Shown here piece after piece: positions 54,082 through 63,620 of a DNA stretch of 64,000 bases. Position 1 is the first letter of the stretch. Every line of letters starts with the position of its first letter. The notes beneath the pieces are model-generated. The model was not told the origin of the DNA, made no database searches, and saw only the letters and a program-made list of their open reading frames with translations. The stretch is from Andreprevotia chitinilytica DSM 18519 (GTDB lineage Bacteria; Pseudomonadota; Gammaproteobacteria; Burkholderiales; Chitinibacteraceae), in contig NZ_JONM01000006.1 in assembly GCF_000711875.1 (NCBI RefSeq), positions 124,001 to 188,000 of the forward strand, in the 5' to 3' direction. Both the position numbers and the translations under genes were made by a program.

Positions 54082-54876
54082 TTATTTCGTGCCGCTGATC
54101 AGGCCGGTGATCGGGCTGGACGGATCACCGCTATACAACTTCTTCGGCACGCGCCCGGCCAGGAAGGCGTCGCGACCGGCTTCGACGGCCAGCTTCATTG
54201 CCCGTGCCATGCGGATCGGATCACGTGCACCGGCAATCGCCGTGTTCATCAGGATGCCATCGCAGCCCAGCTCCATGGCGATGGCCGCATCCGATGCAGT
54301 ACCGACGCCCGCGTCGACGAGTACCGGCACCTTGGATTGCTCGATGATCAGGCGCAGGTTCCACGGGTTGAGGATGCCCATGCCGGAGCCGATCAGCGAC
54401 GCCAGCGGCATGATGGCGCAACAGCCGATCTGTTCCAGCTCACGGGCAATAATCGGGTCATCCGAGGTGTAGACCATGACGTCGAAACCTTCTTTCACCA
54501 GTACTTCAGCCGCCTTGAGGGTTTCGCGCACGTTGGGGTAGAGCGTCTGTGGGTCGCCCAGCACTTCCAGCTTCACCAGCGTGTGGTCATCCAGCAGCTC
54601 ACGGGCTAGGCGCAGCGTGCGGATCGCATCTTCAGCGGTGTAGCAGCCGGCGGTATTGGGCAGGTAGGTGAACTCGGATGGCGGCAGGTAGTCGAGCAGG
54701 CTGGGCTGGCTGGCATCCTGACCGATATTCACGCGGCGGATGGCGACGGTAATGATCTCTGCGTCGGATTCGTCAATGGCGCGACGGGTTTCGTCGAAAT
54801 CCTTGTATTTGCCAGTGCCGACCAACAGGCGGGAGGAATAGGTCTTGCCGGCGATCTGGAAGGTATCGGTGGTCAT
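54082..54876 (-). CDS. thiG: Thiazole synthase
   Basis: 264 residues. It forms the thiazole of thiamine from deoxyxylulose phosphate, dehydroglycine and ThiS-thiocarboxylate. Motifs: [20 protein letters not shown], the Schiff-base Lys of [17 protein letters not shown] and [20 protein letters not shown]. ThiS lies upstream on the same strand with a REP palindrome between. No TPP riboswitch is visible. Confidence 0.97.
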   Translation of the reverse strand: MTTDTFQIAGKTYSSRLLVGTGKYKDFDETRRAIDESDAEIITVAIRRVNIGQDASQPSLLDYLPPSEFTYLPNTAGCYTAEDAIRTLRLARELLDDHTLVKLEVLGDPQTLYPNVRETLKAAEVLVKEGFDVMVYTSDDPIIARELEQIGCCAIMPLASLIGSGMGILNPWNLRLIIEQSKVPVLVDAGVGTASDAAIAMELGCDGILMNTAIAGARDPIRMARAMKLAVEAGRDAFLAGRVPKKLYSGDPSSPITGLISGTK

Positions 54877-54906
54877 GGTGTGCTCACAGCGACATGAAAA
54901 TAAATG

Positions 54907-54975
54907 GTAGGAGCGAGCTTGCTCGTGATGGCTGGCTCACGTCGAGAGGGCTATCGCGAGCAAGCTCGCTCCTGC
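54907..54975. repeat. REP-like palindrome, family C (copy 2)
   Basis: GTAGGAGCGAGCTTGCTCG at the left pairs with CGAGCAAGCTCGCTCC at the right. It matches the core of the 46059-46128 copy and lies between thiS and thiG. Confidence 0.85.
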
Positions 54976-54990
54976 AGGGAATGGATGGAT

Positions 54991-55194
54991 TTAGCCGCCG
55001 CCGACGGCAACGACCAGCTCCAGCCGGTCGCCATCGTTCAGGGTGGTTTCGGCGTGCTGGCGCTTGGGAACGATCTCGCCGTTCACTTCGACGGCAAAGC
55101 GTTTGCCAATCAGTTCAAGTTGCTCGGCCAGGGTCGCGACGGAAAGCGCGGCAGGGAATTCACGGCGTTCGCCATTGATGAAAAGCTGGATCAC
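54991..55194 (-). CDS. thiS: ThiS sulfur-carrier protein
   Basis: 67 residues with a ubiquitin-like fold and the diagnostic C-terminal Gly-Gly (VVAVGGG, here three glycines). The conserved N-terminal ING and the [18 protein letters not shown] segment ([20 protein letters not shown]) fit ThiS. It donates sulfur to ThiG as a thiocarboxylate. Length is normal. Confidence 0.95.
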   Translation of the reverse strand: MIQLFINGERREFPAALSVATLAEQLELIGKRFAVEVNGEIVPKRQHAETTLNDGDRLELVVAVGGG

Positions 55195-55285
55195 GGGCGG
55201 GCTCGGGTGGGGCTGTCGAAGCGAAATATATTAACACGCGATGCGGGCGCGATATGGCGGCGGCCCTGACGTTCAGCGGCTTGGC

Positions 55286-57472
55286 TCAAGCCCGCGTGCG
55301 TTGAATCCGGTAGACGTTTTCCAGCGCGCGCAATCCACGCAGGATGCGGGCCAAGTGCTGTCGGTTGGAGACCTGCAGCGTGAACTGGATCTGCATGTAG
55401 CGCTGATCTTCGTCTTCCGGTTCTTGCGTCGAGACGGCGGCGATATTGGCGTCGTGCTCGGCAATGGCGGCGGCGATGGTGGCCAGTGCGCCACGGGCGT
55501 TGTCGACCAGTACGCGGATGGGTACGTCGAACAGGCGCGAGACTTCCGGGTCCCATTCCACATCGATCAGCTTGTCGGCATCGACCCGGCCCTTGGAGAG
55601 CACCGGACAGTCGTGGGTGTGAATGATCAAGCCCTGATCTTTCTTCACCAGACCCAGAATCGGGTCGCCGGGGATCGGGTTACAGCAGCGGGCGAACTGG
55701 ATCGCCATGCCTTCGGTGCCGCGAATGGTGACGGCCGGGCCTTTCTTGCTGGATGGCGATTCTTCCTGCCATTGGCCGGCCAGCTGTGCCAGCCGCTTGG
55801 TGACGACGACCGCCAGCCGTTTGCCCAAACCAATATCGGCCAGTACGTCATTGCGTGATTTGACGCCGTTCTCGCGCAGGTATTTGTCCCAAACCTCGTC
55901 GGTCACGCTTTGGCTGGGCAGATGCAGCGTGGATAGTGCATTGAGCAGCAGGCGTTCACCCAACTGTACTGAATCCTCGAAACGCATGCTCTTGAGGAAG
56001 TGGCGAATATGGCCGCGTGCCTTGCCGGTAGTGACGAAGGTCAGCCAGCTCGGGTTCGGCTTGGCATGGGCGGCGGTGACGATCTCGACCTGATCGCCGT
56101 TCTTGAGCTTGTAGCGCAACGGCACCAGCTCGTGATTGATCTTGGCGGCAATGCAGCGGTCGCCGATGTCCGAGTGCACGGCGTAGGCGAAGTCGACGCA
56201 GGTCGCGCCTTGCGGCAGATTGAGAATCTTGCCCTTGGGCGTGAACACATAGACCTGATCCGGGAACAGGTCGACCTTGATGTGTTCGAGGAATTCGATC
56301 GCGTCGCCGGAGTCGGTTTGCAGTTCCAGCAGCGATTGCAGCCACTGGTGGGTTTTCTGCTGCACATCCGAAAAGCTGTCGTCGCCGCTCTTGTACATCC
56401 AGTGGCTGGCGACACCGGCATCGGCGATGCGGTGCATGTCTTGCGTGCGGATCTGGATTTCGATCGGCGTGCCATACGGCCCGAACAGCGTGGTGTGCAA
56501 GCTCTGATAGCCATTCGATTTCGGAATGGCGATGTAATCCTTGAACTTGCCGGCAATGGGCTTGTATAGGGCGTGCAGCGAGCCGAGCGTGAGGTAACAG
56601 GTCGGGACGTCCTTCACGATCACGCGGAAGGCGTAGATATCGAGTACTTCGGAGAACGAGAGCTGCTTCTCCTGCATCTTGCGGTAGATGCTGTTGAGGT
56701 TCTTCTCGCGCCCGGAAACACTGGCTTCGATGCCGACGTCAGCCAGCTTGTGTTTGATGCCATCGAGAATCTTGCTGACCACCTCTCGGCGATTGCCACG
56801 CGCGGCCTTGAGCGCCTTTGCCAGCACGCCGTGGCGGCGCGGATGCAGATACTTGAACGAGAGATCGTCCAGTTCCTGATAGACCGCGTTCAGGCCGATG
56901 CGATTGGCAATCGGCGCATAGATATCCATGGTTTCGCGGGCGATGCGCTTTTGCTTGTCCGGCCGCATCGCATCCATGGTGCGCATATTGTGCAGCCGGT
57001 CGGCGAGCTTGATCAGCATTACGCGGACATCACGCGCCATTGCCAGCAGCATCTTGCGGAAGTTCTCCGCTTGCGCCTCTTCCTTGCTCTGGAATTCGAG
57101 CTTGTCGATTTTCGACATGCCATCGACGAGTTCAGCGACTGGCTTGCCGAACTTCTCGGTGATTTCCAGCTTGGAAACTCCGGTGTCTTCCATCACGTCA
57201 TGCAGGAGCGCGGCGGCCAAGGCTTGTGCGTCCAAATGCCAGGCGGTGAGGATGCCGGCGACCGCCAGCGGGTGCGAGATATACGGCTCGCCCGATTGGC
57301 GTGTCTGACCGCGGTGCGCTGCTTCGGAAAAAACAAAAGCCCGGGACAGCATGTCGCGGTCCTCGGGCTTCAGGTATTGCGTGTCGTCGATCAGGAAGCG
57401 GTTGGCAGCGTCCAACACTTGCGGCGCAATGGCTGCAAGTTCCGGAACATCATGCGCTGCCAGCGCGGCCAT
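55286..57472 (-). CDS. spoT: Bifunctional (p)ppGpp synthetase/hydrolase
   Basis: 728 residues. The order is HD hydrolase (AAALLHDVMEDTGVSKLEIT, HD at 91-92), synthetase (GREKNLNSIYRKMQEKQLSF, AIPKSNGYQSLHTTLFGPYG), TGS (VYVFTPKGKILNLPQGATCV) and a C-terminal ACT domain. An intact HD set means it can degrade as well as make (p)ppGpp. It follows rpoZ after about 15 bases, the usual gmk-rpoZ-spoT order. Confidence 0.97.
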   Translation of the reverse strand: MAALAAHDVPELAAIAPQVLDAANRFLIDDTQYLKPEDRDMLSRAFVFSEAAHRGQTRQSGEPYISHPLAVAGILTAWHLDAQALAAALLHDVMEDTGVSKLEITEKFGKPVAELVDGMSKIDKLEFQSKEEAQAENFRKMLLAMARDVRVMLIKLADRLHNMRTMDAMRPDKQKRIARETMDIYAPIANRIGLNAVYQELDDLSFKYLHPRRHGVLAKALKAARGNRREVVSKILDGIKHKLADVGIEASVSGREKNLNSIYRKMQEKQLSFSEVLDIYAFRVIVKDVPTCYLTLGSLHALYKPIAGKFKDYIAIPKSNGYQSLHTTLFGPYGTPIEIQIRTQDMHRIADAGVASHWMYKSGDDSFSDVQQKTHQWLQSLLELQTDSGDAIEFLEHIKVDLFPDQVYVFTPKGKILNLPQGATCVDFAYAVHSDIGDRCIAAKINHELVPLRYKLKNGDQVEIVTAAHAKPNPSWLTFVTTGKARGHIRHFLKSMRFEDSVQLGERLLLNALSTLHLPSQSVTDEVWDKYLRENGVKSRNDVLADIGLGKRLAVVVTKRLAQLAGQWQEESPSSKKGPAVTIRGTEGMAIQFARCCNPIPGDPILGLVKKDQGLIIHTHDCPVLSKGRVDADKLIDVEWDPEVSRLFDVPIRVLVDNARGALATIAAAIAEHDANIAAVSTQEPEDEDQRYMQIQFTLQVSNRQHLARILRGLRALENVYRIQRTRA

Positions 57473-57487
57473 ACGACGACCGGACGG

Positions 57488-57697
57488 TTACGTCCGATTC
57501 CGAACCAGCAGTTCGCGGCCAACCAGACCGGCGGCAACTTCGCGCAAGGCCAGTACGGTGGACTTGTCGCGACCCGGATGATCGACTTGCGGCGTGGAGC
57601 CATTGGCAATCTGGCGCGCGCGGTAGGCGGCCACGAGAGTCAGGTCGAAACGGTTATCGATGTTGTGCAGGCAATCGTCAACAGTGACACGGGCCAT
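57488..57697 (-). CDS. rpoZ: RNA polymerase omega subunit
   Basis: 69 residues from [20 protein letters not shown]. The family core [19 protein letters not shown] and REVAAGLV are present. Omega stabilises RNA polymerase and forms a ppGpp site. It lies between gmk and spoT. Confidence 0.97.
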   Translation of the reverse strand: MARVTVDDCLHNIDNRFDLTLVAAYRARQIANGSTPQVDHPGRDKSTVLALREVAAGLVGRELLVRNRT

Positions 57698-57856
57698 TTT
57701 GAAACTCTCCAAAAAAACAGCGCCGCCCGCGGGCGGCGAAAGCAATATTCTAACAGAGCTGGGGGGTATTTCGGGTATCGATCGATCAGACCTTGGTCGA
57801 TCCGTCAATCGGTGCCATCGGCCAAGTGAGCTCGACCGACGGCTGCGCAGCCCGCT

Positions 57857-58471
57857 TCAGCCTTTCAGGCTGGCGATCAGCGCGGTGTGCCGGGCGGATT
57901 GGCGCGGTAGTTTCAGGCGCTCGGCGCGGACAACGCTGACGATGTCACGCACGGCTTCATCGATGTGTTCATTGACAATCACGTAGTCGAATTCGTCCAC
58001 GTGGCTGATTTCCTCGCGCGCCGCTGCCATGCGGCGGGCGATGATCTCATCGCTATCCTTGCCGCGGTTGCGCAAGCGCGTTTCCAGCACTTCGACGGAA
58101 GGGGGCAGAACAAAGAGGCCGATCGATTGCGGAAACAGGCGGCGGACTTGCTGCGCGCCTTGCCAATCGATTTCGAGCAGGATGTCGCGGCCATTGGCGA
58201 TCACCTCATTGATCCACACTTGGGAAGTGCCGTAGTAATTACCGTACACCTCGGCGTGTTCGAGCAGCTCGCCGGCGTTGATCATCCGTTCGAACTCGGC
58301 GCGTTCGACAAAGTGATAATCCTTGCCGTTGACTTCGCCGGCGCGCGGCGCGCGCGTGGTGAATGAAACCGATAGCTGCACGTTTTGATCGGCGGCGAGC
58401 AGCGCCGCAACCAGCGTGGTTTTGCCTGCGCCCGAAGGTGCGGTGACCACGAAGATATTGCCTTTGGCCAT
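57857..58471 (-). CDS. gmk: Guanylate kinase
   Basis: 204 residues from MAKGNIFVVTAPSGAGKTTL, with the P-loop APSGAGKTT and GMP-binding stretches SVSFTTRAPRAGEVNGKDYH and LEIDWQGAQQVRRLFPQSIG. It phosphorylates GMP to GDP. The ATG at 58471 fits homologues; upstream codons are not conserved in kind. Confidence 0.97.
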   Translation of the reverse strand: MAKGNIFVVTAPSGAGKTTLVAALLAADQNVQLSVSFTTRAPRAGEVNGKDYHFVERAEFERMINAGELLEHAEVYGNYYGTSQVWINEVIANGRDILLEIDWQGAQQVRRLFPQSIGLFVLPPSVEVLETRLRNRGKDSDEIIARRMAAAREEISHVDEFDYVIVNEHIDEAVRDIVSVVRAERLKLPRQSARHTALIASLKG

Positions 58472-58561
58472 GCGTGAAAAACTCGTTGGAAAACTAAATT
58501 GCAGGGTAGCACATTCGCGCGGCACTGAAAGCCGATGTGCTTATCAATGGGCGCAGGGATG

Positions 58562-58588
58562 AAAAAAGGGGACGGCGTACCGTCCCCT
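58562..58588 (-). terminator. Terminator of the flagellin gene
   Basis: On the minus strand AGGGGACGG-TACG-CCGTCCCCT is followed by six T residues, about 20 bases after the fliC stop. Confidence 0.92.
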
Positions 58589-58606
58589 GACTTGCGTTTT
58601 GCCCGC

Positions 58607-60220
58607 TTACTTGAGCAGCGATAGCACCTGCTGTGGCAACTGGTTGGCTTGGGCCAGCATCGCGGTCCCTGCCTGTTGCAGGATTTGCGAGCGGGTCAGG
58701 TTGGCCGTTTCCGCGGCGAAGTCGGTATCTTGAATCCGGCTTCGGGCGGCGCTGAGGTTTTCCGACGTCGTTGCCAGGTTCGAGATCGTGGCCGAGAAGC
58801 GGTTTTGCAGCGCACCGAGTTTCGCGCGTTGGTCATTGATCGATGTCAGCGCGTCGTCGACGATCCGCAGCGCTTGGGTCGCGCCTTCCACGGTTGAGGT
58901 GTCGAGGCTTTGCACGGTCTTGATGTCGGCCTGGTAAGAGGTGCCCGAGGCAAAGACTGAACCGGTAGCTGCCCCGGCGGCGGTAAACATGACGCCCGAG
59001 GCAAACGACGCGCCGCTGGTTGTGATGGCGTAGGAGTTCTCTGAATTCAGTACCACCTGACCCGCAAAGGCGACACTGCCTGTGGCGCCGGCGTTGAATA
59101 TCGAGCTGGCTTTCAGGTGCTGATTCGCGCCTTGTGAGGTGACCGGGTCGAAGTTCCAGCCGCTGACCGCGCCGCCGAAGCCGCTGGCCGCGCCGCTGGC
59201 CGAACTGAGGACGATATTGGAGCCATCGCCGTTCGTCAGCTTGATCCCGTACGTGGTGGTGCCGTTCGGATCCTTGAAGGTATCGAGCTGAGCGGTCACG
59301 CCGGTTTGCGATGATCTGGCGTTAAAGGCCGCAATCGCTTGCTGGTAATCATTTCCGATGGGGGTGCCGCCACCAGCAGCAGTGACCGAGAAGGAGACGG
59401 ATTGGAATGTCGAGCTCTTGGAGGCGACTGCTAGCGTATAGCTGCCGGACCCCATCGAAATGACGGTCTCGGTGGTGGCGGTGGCTTTGACGCCGGTGTT
59501 GGCCTGATTGATCTTGGCCGCAATGTCACCGGCCATATCGGTGCCGGACACCGAAATGCTGACGCCGTTAATGCTGAACGTGCCGCTGCTGGTGACCGCG
59601 TCACCGGCCACGTTGACAATGCCGCTGCCGCCCGCTGCGTAAGTTGCCGCGCCGGTTACAAAGTTGCTGGTTGCCGCAGTGCCGGTACCGTTGCCGTCGC
59701 CGATCTGATACGTGCCGTATTGGTTCGTACGCAGGTTGGCGGTCGTTGCGGTGATGGTTTCATTCGCATTGGCACCGACCTGGTAGACCGCGGCGCTGAA
59801 TGTGCCGTCAAACAGCTTCTGGCCGTTGAACTGTGTGGTCTGGGCAAAACGATCCAGTTCCGACGTCAGCTGCGTGACTTCCGAGTTGATGGCTTGGCGG
59901 TCGGAGTCGGAGTTGGTGGCGTTGGCCGATTGCACCGCCAGTTGGCGGATACGTTGCAGCAGGTCCGTCATCTGGCCCAGTGCGCCTTCACCGGTTTGCG
60001 CCAGTGAAATGCCATCGTTGGCGTTGCGCTGTGCCTGACCGTCGCCGTTGATCTGCGAGGTCATGCGCTGGGAGATCGCGAGGCCGGCGGCGTCGTCCTT
60101 GGCGCTGTTGATGCGCAAGCCTGAGGATAGGCGCTGCAGGGAAGTGTGAAGACTGTCCTGCGACCTATCCAGATTGATCTGCGCATTCAGCGAAGCGATG
60201 TTCGTATTAATGACTTGCAT
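58607..60220 (-). CDS. fliC: Flagellin
   Basis: 537 residues. The conserved N-terminus ([20 protein letters not shown], then [20 protein letters not shown]) and C-terminus ([20 protein letters not shown], then [20 protein letters not shown]) form the filament core. A long Gly/Thr/Ala-rich central region (about 170-420) is the surface-exposed variable part. No cysteine is visible. No second flagellin or fliD is nearby. GAAAGGAC lies before the ATG. Confidence 0.97.
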   Translation of the reverse strand: MQVINTNIASLNAQINLDRSQDSLHTSLQRLSSGLRINSAKDDAAGLAISQRMTSQINGDGQAQRNANDGISLAQTGEGALGQMTDLLQRIRQLAVQSANATNSDSDRQAINSEVTQLTSELDRFAQTTQFNGQKLFDGTFSAAVYQVGANANETITATTANLRTNQYGTYQIGDGNGTGTAATSNFVTGAATYAAGGSGIVNVAGDAVTSSGTFSINGVSISVSGTDMAGDIAAKINQANTGVKATATTETVISMGSGSYTLAVASKSSTFQSVSFSVTAAGGGTPIGNDYQQAIAAFNARSSQTGVTAQLDTFKDPNGTTTYGIKLTNGDGSNIVLSSASGAASGFGGAVSGWNFDPVTSQGANQHLKASSIFNAGATGSVAFAGQVVLNSENSYAITTSGASFASGVMFTAAGAATGSVFASGTSYQADIKTVQSLDTSTVEGATQALRIVDDALTSINDQRAKLGALQNRFSATISNLATTSENLSAARSRIQDTDFAAETANLTRSQILQQAGTAMLAQANQLPQQVLSLLK

Positions 60221-60529
60221 CTCAGTCGTCCTTTCGAGATGGGCAGCGCGACGGGTGCGATTACGTGGTCCGGTCGGTCGAGCAGCCTTTTTTCATAAAC
60301 GGGGCGTTGTCACAGGTGACGCCCTGGCTGACGGTGCACGTAGCAAGCCGCGTGCCAGCCATGTAAATGGCATGAACGGTCGATTTCGAGGTGTTTTCGG
60401 CCTGTTCGTGAGGTGCGGCAAGGCAGGGGCGGCAAAGCTTGCCGCACAGGTGGCGATGTCTGCCGGGAGGGCGCAATGAAAAAGCCGCCAGAAACGGCGG
60501 CTTTTTGTGAGGCGATCGATGCCCGATGG
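60221..60529. other. Intergenic region between fliC and yicC
   Basis: The gap of about 310 bases should carry the fliC promoter, but I find no convincing sigma-28 or sigma-54 site. It contains the yicC terminator near 60478-60506. No gene is supported here. Confidence 0.5.
60478..60506 (-). terminator. Terminator after yicC
   Basis: AAAAAGCCGCC and GGCGGCTTTTT pair around AGAAAC. The A/T arms serve the minus strand after yicC. Confidence 0.9.
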
Positions 60530-61396
60530 TTATTCGATGTTCTGAATCTGCTCGCGCATCTGCTCGATCAATACCTTGAGCTCGATCGACGTGCGTGCGC
60601 TCTCGACGGCGGCCGCCTTGGAACCCAGCGTATTGGCTTCGCGGTTGAGCTCTTGCATCAGGAAATCCAGCCGTTTGCCGGTCGCCCCGCCTTTCTTGAG
60701 GATGCGGCGGACTTCGTCGAGATGGGTGATCAGGCGTGTGAGCTCTTCATCCACATCGACTTTCTGTGCGAACAGCACGATTTCCTGTCGTACGCGTTCG
60801 TCATCGAGTGTGCCGAGGGCTTCAAGCAGGCGGGCTTTGATTTTGGCTTCGTAATCACTCACCAGCTGCGGTACGCGTGGCTTGATGTCGGTGATCAGCG
60901 CTTCCATGCCAGCGACGCGATCACTGAGATGGGCTTTCAGTTTTTCACCTTCGCGGCCACGGCTGGCGTTGAAATCGGCGATGGCGACTTCCAGTAGCTC
61001 CAATGCGGCGGCTTGCAGGGATTCGGCTTCTGGCGTTTCCTGGCTCAACACGCCGGGCCAGCGTAGCAGCTCGCCCAGCTTCAGTTCGCCACCGCTCGGT
61101 GCCAGGGCTTGTGCTTCTTGTGCGACGGCGAGCAGTTGCTGTAGCAGTTCCCGATTGAGTTCCAGCTTGCCAGCCAGACCCGCTTGCACGTTGAAATTGA
61201 TCCGGCATTCCACTTTGCCGCGGCTGACGGTGCCGCCAACTTTCTCGCGAATCGTGCCTTCAAGTGCACGCAGTTCCTCTGGCAACCGCAGCGTCAGATC
61301 GAGGAAGCGGTGATTGACGGCGCGCAGCTCGACGCTGAGCGTACCGCCCGGCAGCTCGCGCTGGGCGATGGCATAACCGGTCATGCTGAAGATCAT
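60530..61396 (-). CDS. yicC: YicC-family endoribonuclease-like protein
   Basis: 288 residues from MIFSMTGYAIAQRELPGGTL, the family hallmark. The C-terminal DUF1732 part reads RLDFLMQELNREANTLGSKA. YicC is linked to RNA decay with PNPase and stationary-phase survival. It is divergent from the kinase gene at 61499. Confidence 0.95.
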   Translation of the reverse strand: MIFSMTGYAIAQRELPGGTLSVELRAVNHRFLDLTLRLPEELRALEGTIREKVGGTVSRGKVECRINFNVQAGLAGKLELNRELLQQLLAVAQEAQALAPSGGELKLGELLRWPGVLSQETPEAESLQAAALELLEVAIADFNASRGREGEKLKAHLSDRVAGMEALITDIKPRVPQLVSDYEAKIKARLLEALGTLDDERVRQEIVLFAQKVDVDEELTRLITHLDEVRRILKKGGATGKRLDFLMQELNREANTLGSKAAAVESARTSIELKVLIEQMREQIQNIE

Positions 61397-61498
61397 TCGA
61401 GTTCTCCGAGGAGCGGGGCGATCTTTACTTTCAAAGGACCGCCGCCCACAATGCTTTCAAAGTCCCGAGTATAACGGCAAGCACGCACAATCCCACGA

Positions 61499-62467
61499 AT
61501 GCCGCTACCTAGTAATCAACCGCTTCCACGCGGCTACCAACTTCTCAATTACACCGTCGCCAAGCTCCTTTCAGCTGGCGGCTTTTCCATTGTCTATCTC
61601 GCCCACGACGAGAACGACTATCCGGTTGCAATCAAGGAATACCTGCCCAATTCACTCGCTTTGCGTAAGGAAGGCGAGCGCGTGGTGGCCAGCAGCGAAG
61701 AAAACCTCGCGCTATTTCGGCACGGTCTGAAGTGTTTCTTTGAAGAAGGCAAAACGCTCGCGCATATCCAGCACCCGAATATCGTGCGCGTGCTCAATTT
61801 CTTCCGCTCCAATGAAACCGTCTACATGGTCATGGAATACGAGCGCGGGCGAACCTTGCAAAAGGAAATCCAGCTCAAGCATGGTCGTGAAGGTGTTGAG
61901 GAAAAGCTGATTCGCAGCGTGTTCTATCATCTGCTCAACGGCCTGCGCGAAGTCCATCTGAACAAACTGCTGCATCTGGATATCAAGCCGGCCAATATCT
62001 ATATCCGCAAGGATGGCTCGCCGGTATTGCTCGATTTCGGTTCGGCCCGCCAGACGCTCACGCAAGAACACAATCGCCTCACCCCGATGTACACGCCGGG
62101 CTTTGCCGCGCCGGAGCAATACAACAAGAAAGAAACGCTGGGGCCGTGGACGGATATCTACGGCATTGGCTCATCAATGTTCGCCTGCATTACCGGCACT
62201 GCCCCGCAGCCGGCGGATCAGCGGCTGAAAGAAGACAAGCTATTCGATTTGCGCGACCGGTATGGCGATCGTTACTCGCCGGAATTGCTCGACTTGATCT
62301 GGCAATGCCTGTTGCTCGATGCGACCGAGCGGCCACAAAGCGTGCCGCAGCTGCAAAAATCCTTGCTGGAACCGGCATCGCCGCCGGCCAGAAAACCAGG
62401 CTTGGTGCGAACGCTCAAGCGGACCTGGCAAACGCTGACTGCCCGGCCAGCGCCACCTTCACAATAA
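61499..62467 (+). CDS. Hanks-type serine/threonine protein kinase
   Basis: 322 residues, cytoplasmic. The glycine loop is LLSAGGFSIVYLA, the ATP lysine AIKEYLP, the catalytic loop LLHLDIKPANIYI, the metal motif LLDFGSAR and the activation end FAAPEQY. The catalytic loop reads HLD instead of HRD, so activation-loop control may be altered, but Asp, Lys and Asn are intact. No sensor domain follows. It precedes a PP2C phosphatase. Confidence 0.93.
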   Translation: MPLPSNQPLPRGYQLLNYTVAKLLSAGGFSIVYLAHDENDYPVAIKEYLPNSLALRKEGERVVASSEENLALFRHGLKCFFEEGKTLAHIQHPNIVRVLNFFRSNETVYMVMEYERGRTLQKEIQLKHGREGVEEKLIRSVFYHLLNGLREVHLNKLLHLDIKPANIYIRKDGSPVLLDFGSARQTLTQEHNRLTPMYTPGFAAPEQYNKKETLGPWTDIYGIGSSMFACITGTAPQPADQRLKEDKLFDLRDRYGDRYSPELLDLIWQCLLLDATERPQSVPQLQKSLLEPASPPARKPGLVRTLKRTWQTLTARPAPPSQ

Positions 62468-62494
62468 GAAGAACACTGACGGAAGACTAAAACC

Positions 62495-63403
62495 GTGAAA
62501 TTCACTGTTTACCAGGACAGCCGCACCGGCGGACGCAAATACAATCAGGATCGTCTCGGCTATTCGTATAGCCGCAATGCGCTGCTTTTGGTGGTCGCCG
62601 ATGGCATGGGCGGCCATTTGCACGGTGAAGTGGCCGCGCAGATTGCCGTCGAGCTGATTACCGATCAATTCCAGAAAAAGGCACTGCCGGCACTGGATGA
62701 CCCGCAACGCTTCCTGCTGGATGCCTTCCAGCGTTGCCACGAAGCCATTTACAACTACGCCGCCAATAACCAGCTGCTGGAAATCCCGCGTACGACCTGC
62801 GTGGCAGCGGTAGTGCAAGATGGCGTGGCGTATTGGGCGCACTGTGGCGATTCACGTCTTTACCTTGTGCGCGGCAACAAGATCGTCAAGCAGACACGCG
62901 ACCATTCCAAAGTGCGGAAAATGGTCGAGGAAGGCAAGATCACGGCGCAAGAAGCCCTGAGCCATCCGGAAAAGAACAAGATCTACTCCTGTATCGGCGG
63001 CGCATTCCCGCCGGAAATCGACCTCGGCGGCCGGATTGCGCTGAATGATGGCGATACGCTGCTGCTCTGCTCCGACGGCTTCTGGGGCACGCTGGACGAG
63101 TCGGACATGATCCATTTTCTCGGTGCCTTCCCGGTATTGTTCGCGATTCCGCAACTGATGGATCGGGCTGAGCTCAGTGGTGGCAAGTTCGGCGACAACC
63201 TCTCTGCGCTGGGCATCAACTGGCACGATGATCAGCAAGAGCTGGGCGAAAGCGATAGCCAGATTTCGACGCAACGCCTTGATCAGAACACCATTACCAC
63301 CCACGTCGACCCCATCGATGCCAAGGCGGCCGAGTTCACCGAAGAAGACATCGAGAGCGCCATCGCCGAAATCCAGGCGGCGATTGCCAAGTACTCCAAA
63401 TAG
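62495..63403 (+). CDS. PP2C-family protein phosphatase
   Basis: 302 residues. Metal-binding motifs are NQDRLGY, VVADGMGGHLHGEVAAQIAV, AHCGDSRLYLVRGN and LLLCSDGFWGTLDE. A polar acidic tail follows (about 245-302). It lies 27 bases after the kinase gene, a pairing that points to reversible Ser/Thr phosphorylation of shared targets. Targets are unknown. Confidence 0.94.
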   Translation: MKFTVYQDSRTGGRKYNQDRLGYSYSRNALLLVVADGMGGHLHGEVAAQIAVELITDQFQKKALPALDDPQRFLLDAFQRCHEAIYNYAANNQLLEIPRTTCVAAVVQDGVAYWAHCGDSRLYLVRGNKIVKQTRDHSKVRKMVEEGKITAQEALSHPEKNKIYSCIGGAFPPEIDLGGRIALNDGDTLLLCSDGFWGTLDESDMIHFLGAFPVLFAIPQLMDRAELSGGKFGDNLSALGINWHDDQQELGESDSQISTQRLDQNTITTHVDPIDAKAAEFTEEDIESAIAEIQAAIAKYSK

Positions 63404-63582
63404 CCCTGCGTGAAGGCCGGCCAGCTACGCACGGATTCTGGTGCTCTGGCCGGCGAACCCCGTATTCCCTTGGCTATGCAGGGCCTTGGTGTTGGCCTAT
63501 CCGGGCGCGCCATCGCTGGATGCGTTGATCCTGAGCTTGGCCGTTGCGTGTGATCCGGCCCGGAGGTTGAGGCGCATGCCGC

Positions 63583-63588
63583 TATAAT
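63583..63588 (+). promoter_or_regulatory. Probable -10 element before rph
   Basis: A TATAAT hexamer lies 32 bases before the rph ATG. The -35 region is not clear. Confidence 0.4.
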
Positions 63589-63620
63589 CAGCCGATTCGT
63601 CGACACTCAGGATTCACCCT

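Noticed and set aside
54877..55285. TPP riboswitch for thiS/thiG
   Set aside because: No conserved TPP-aptamer motifs are visible upstream of thiS; the only structure is the REP palindrome between thiS and thiG.
56573..57829. 418-codon open frame opposite spoT and rpoZ
   Set aside because: It crosses two well-supported genes and their gap on the other strand and has no domain features.
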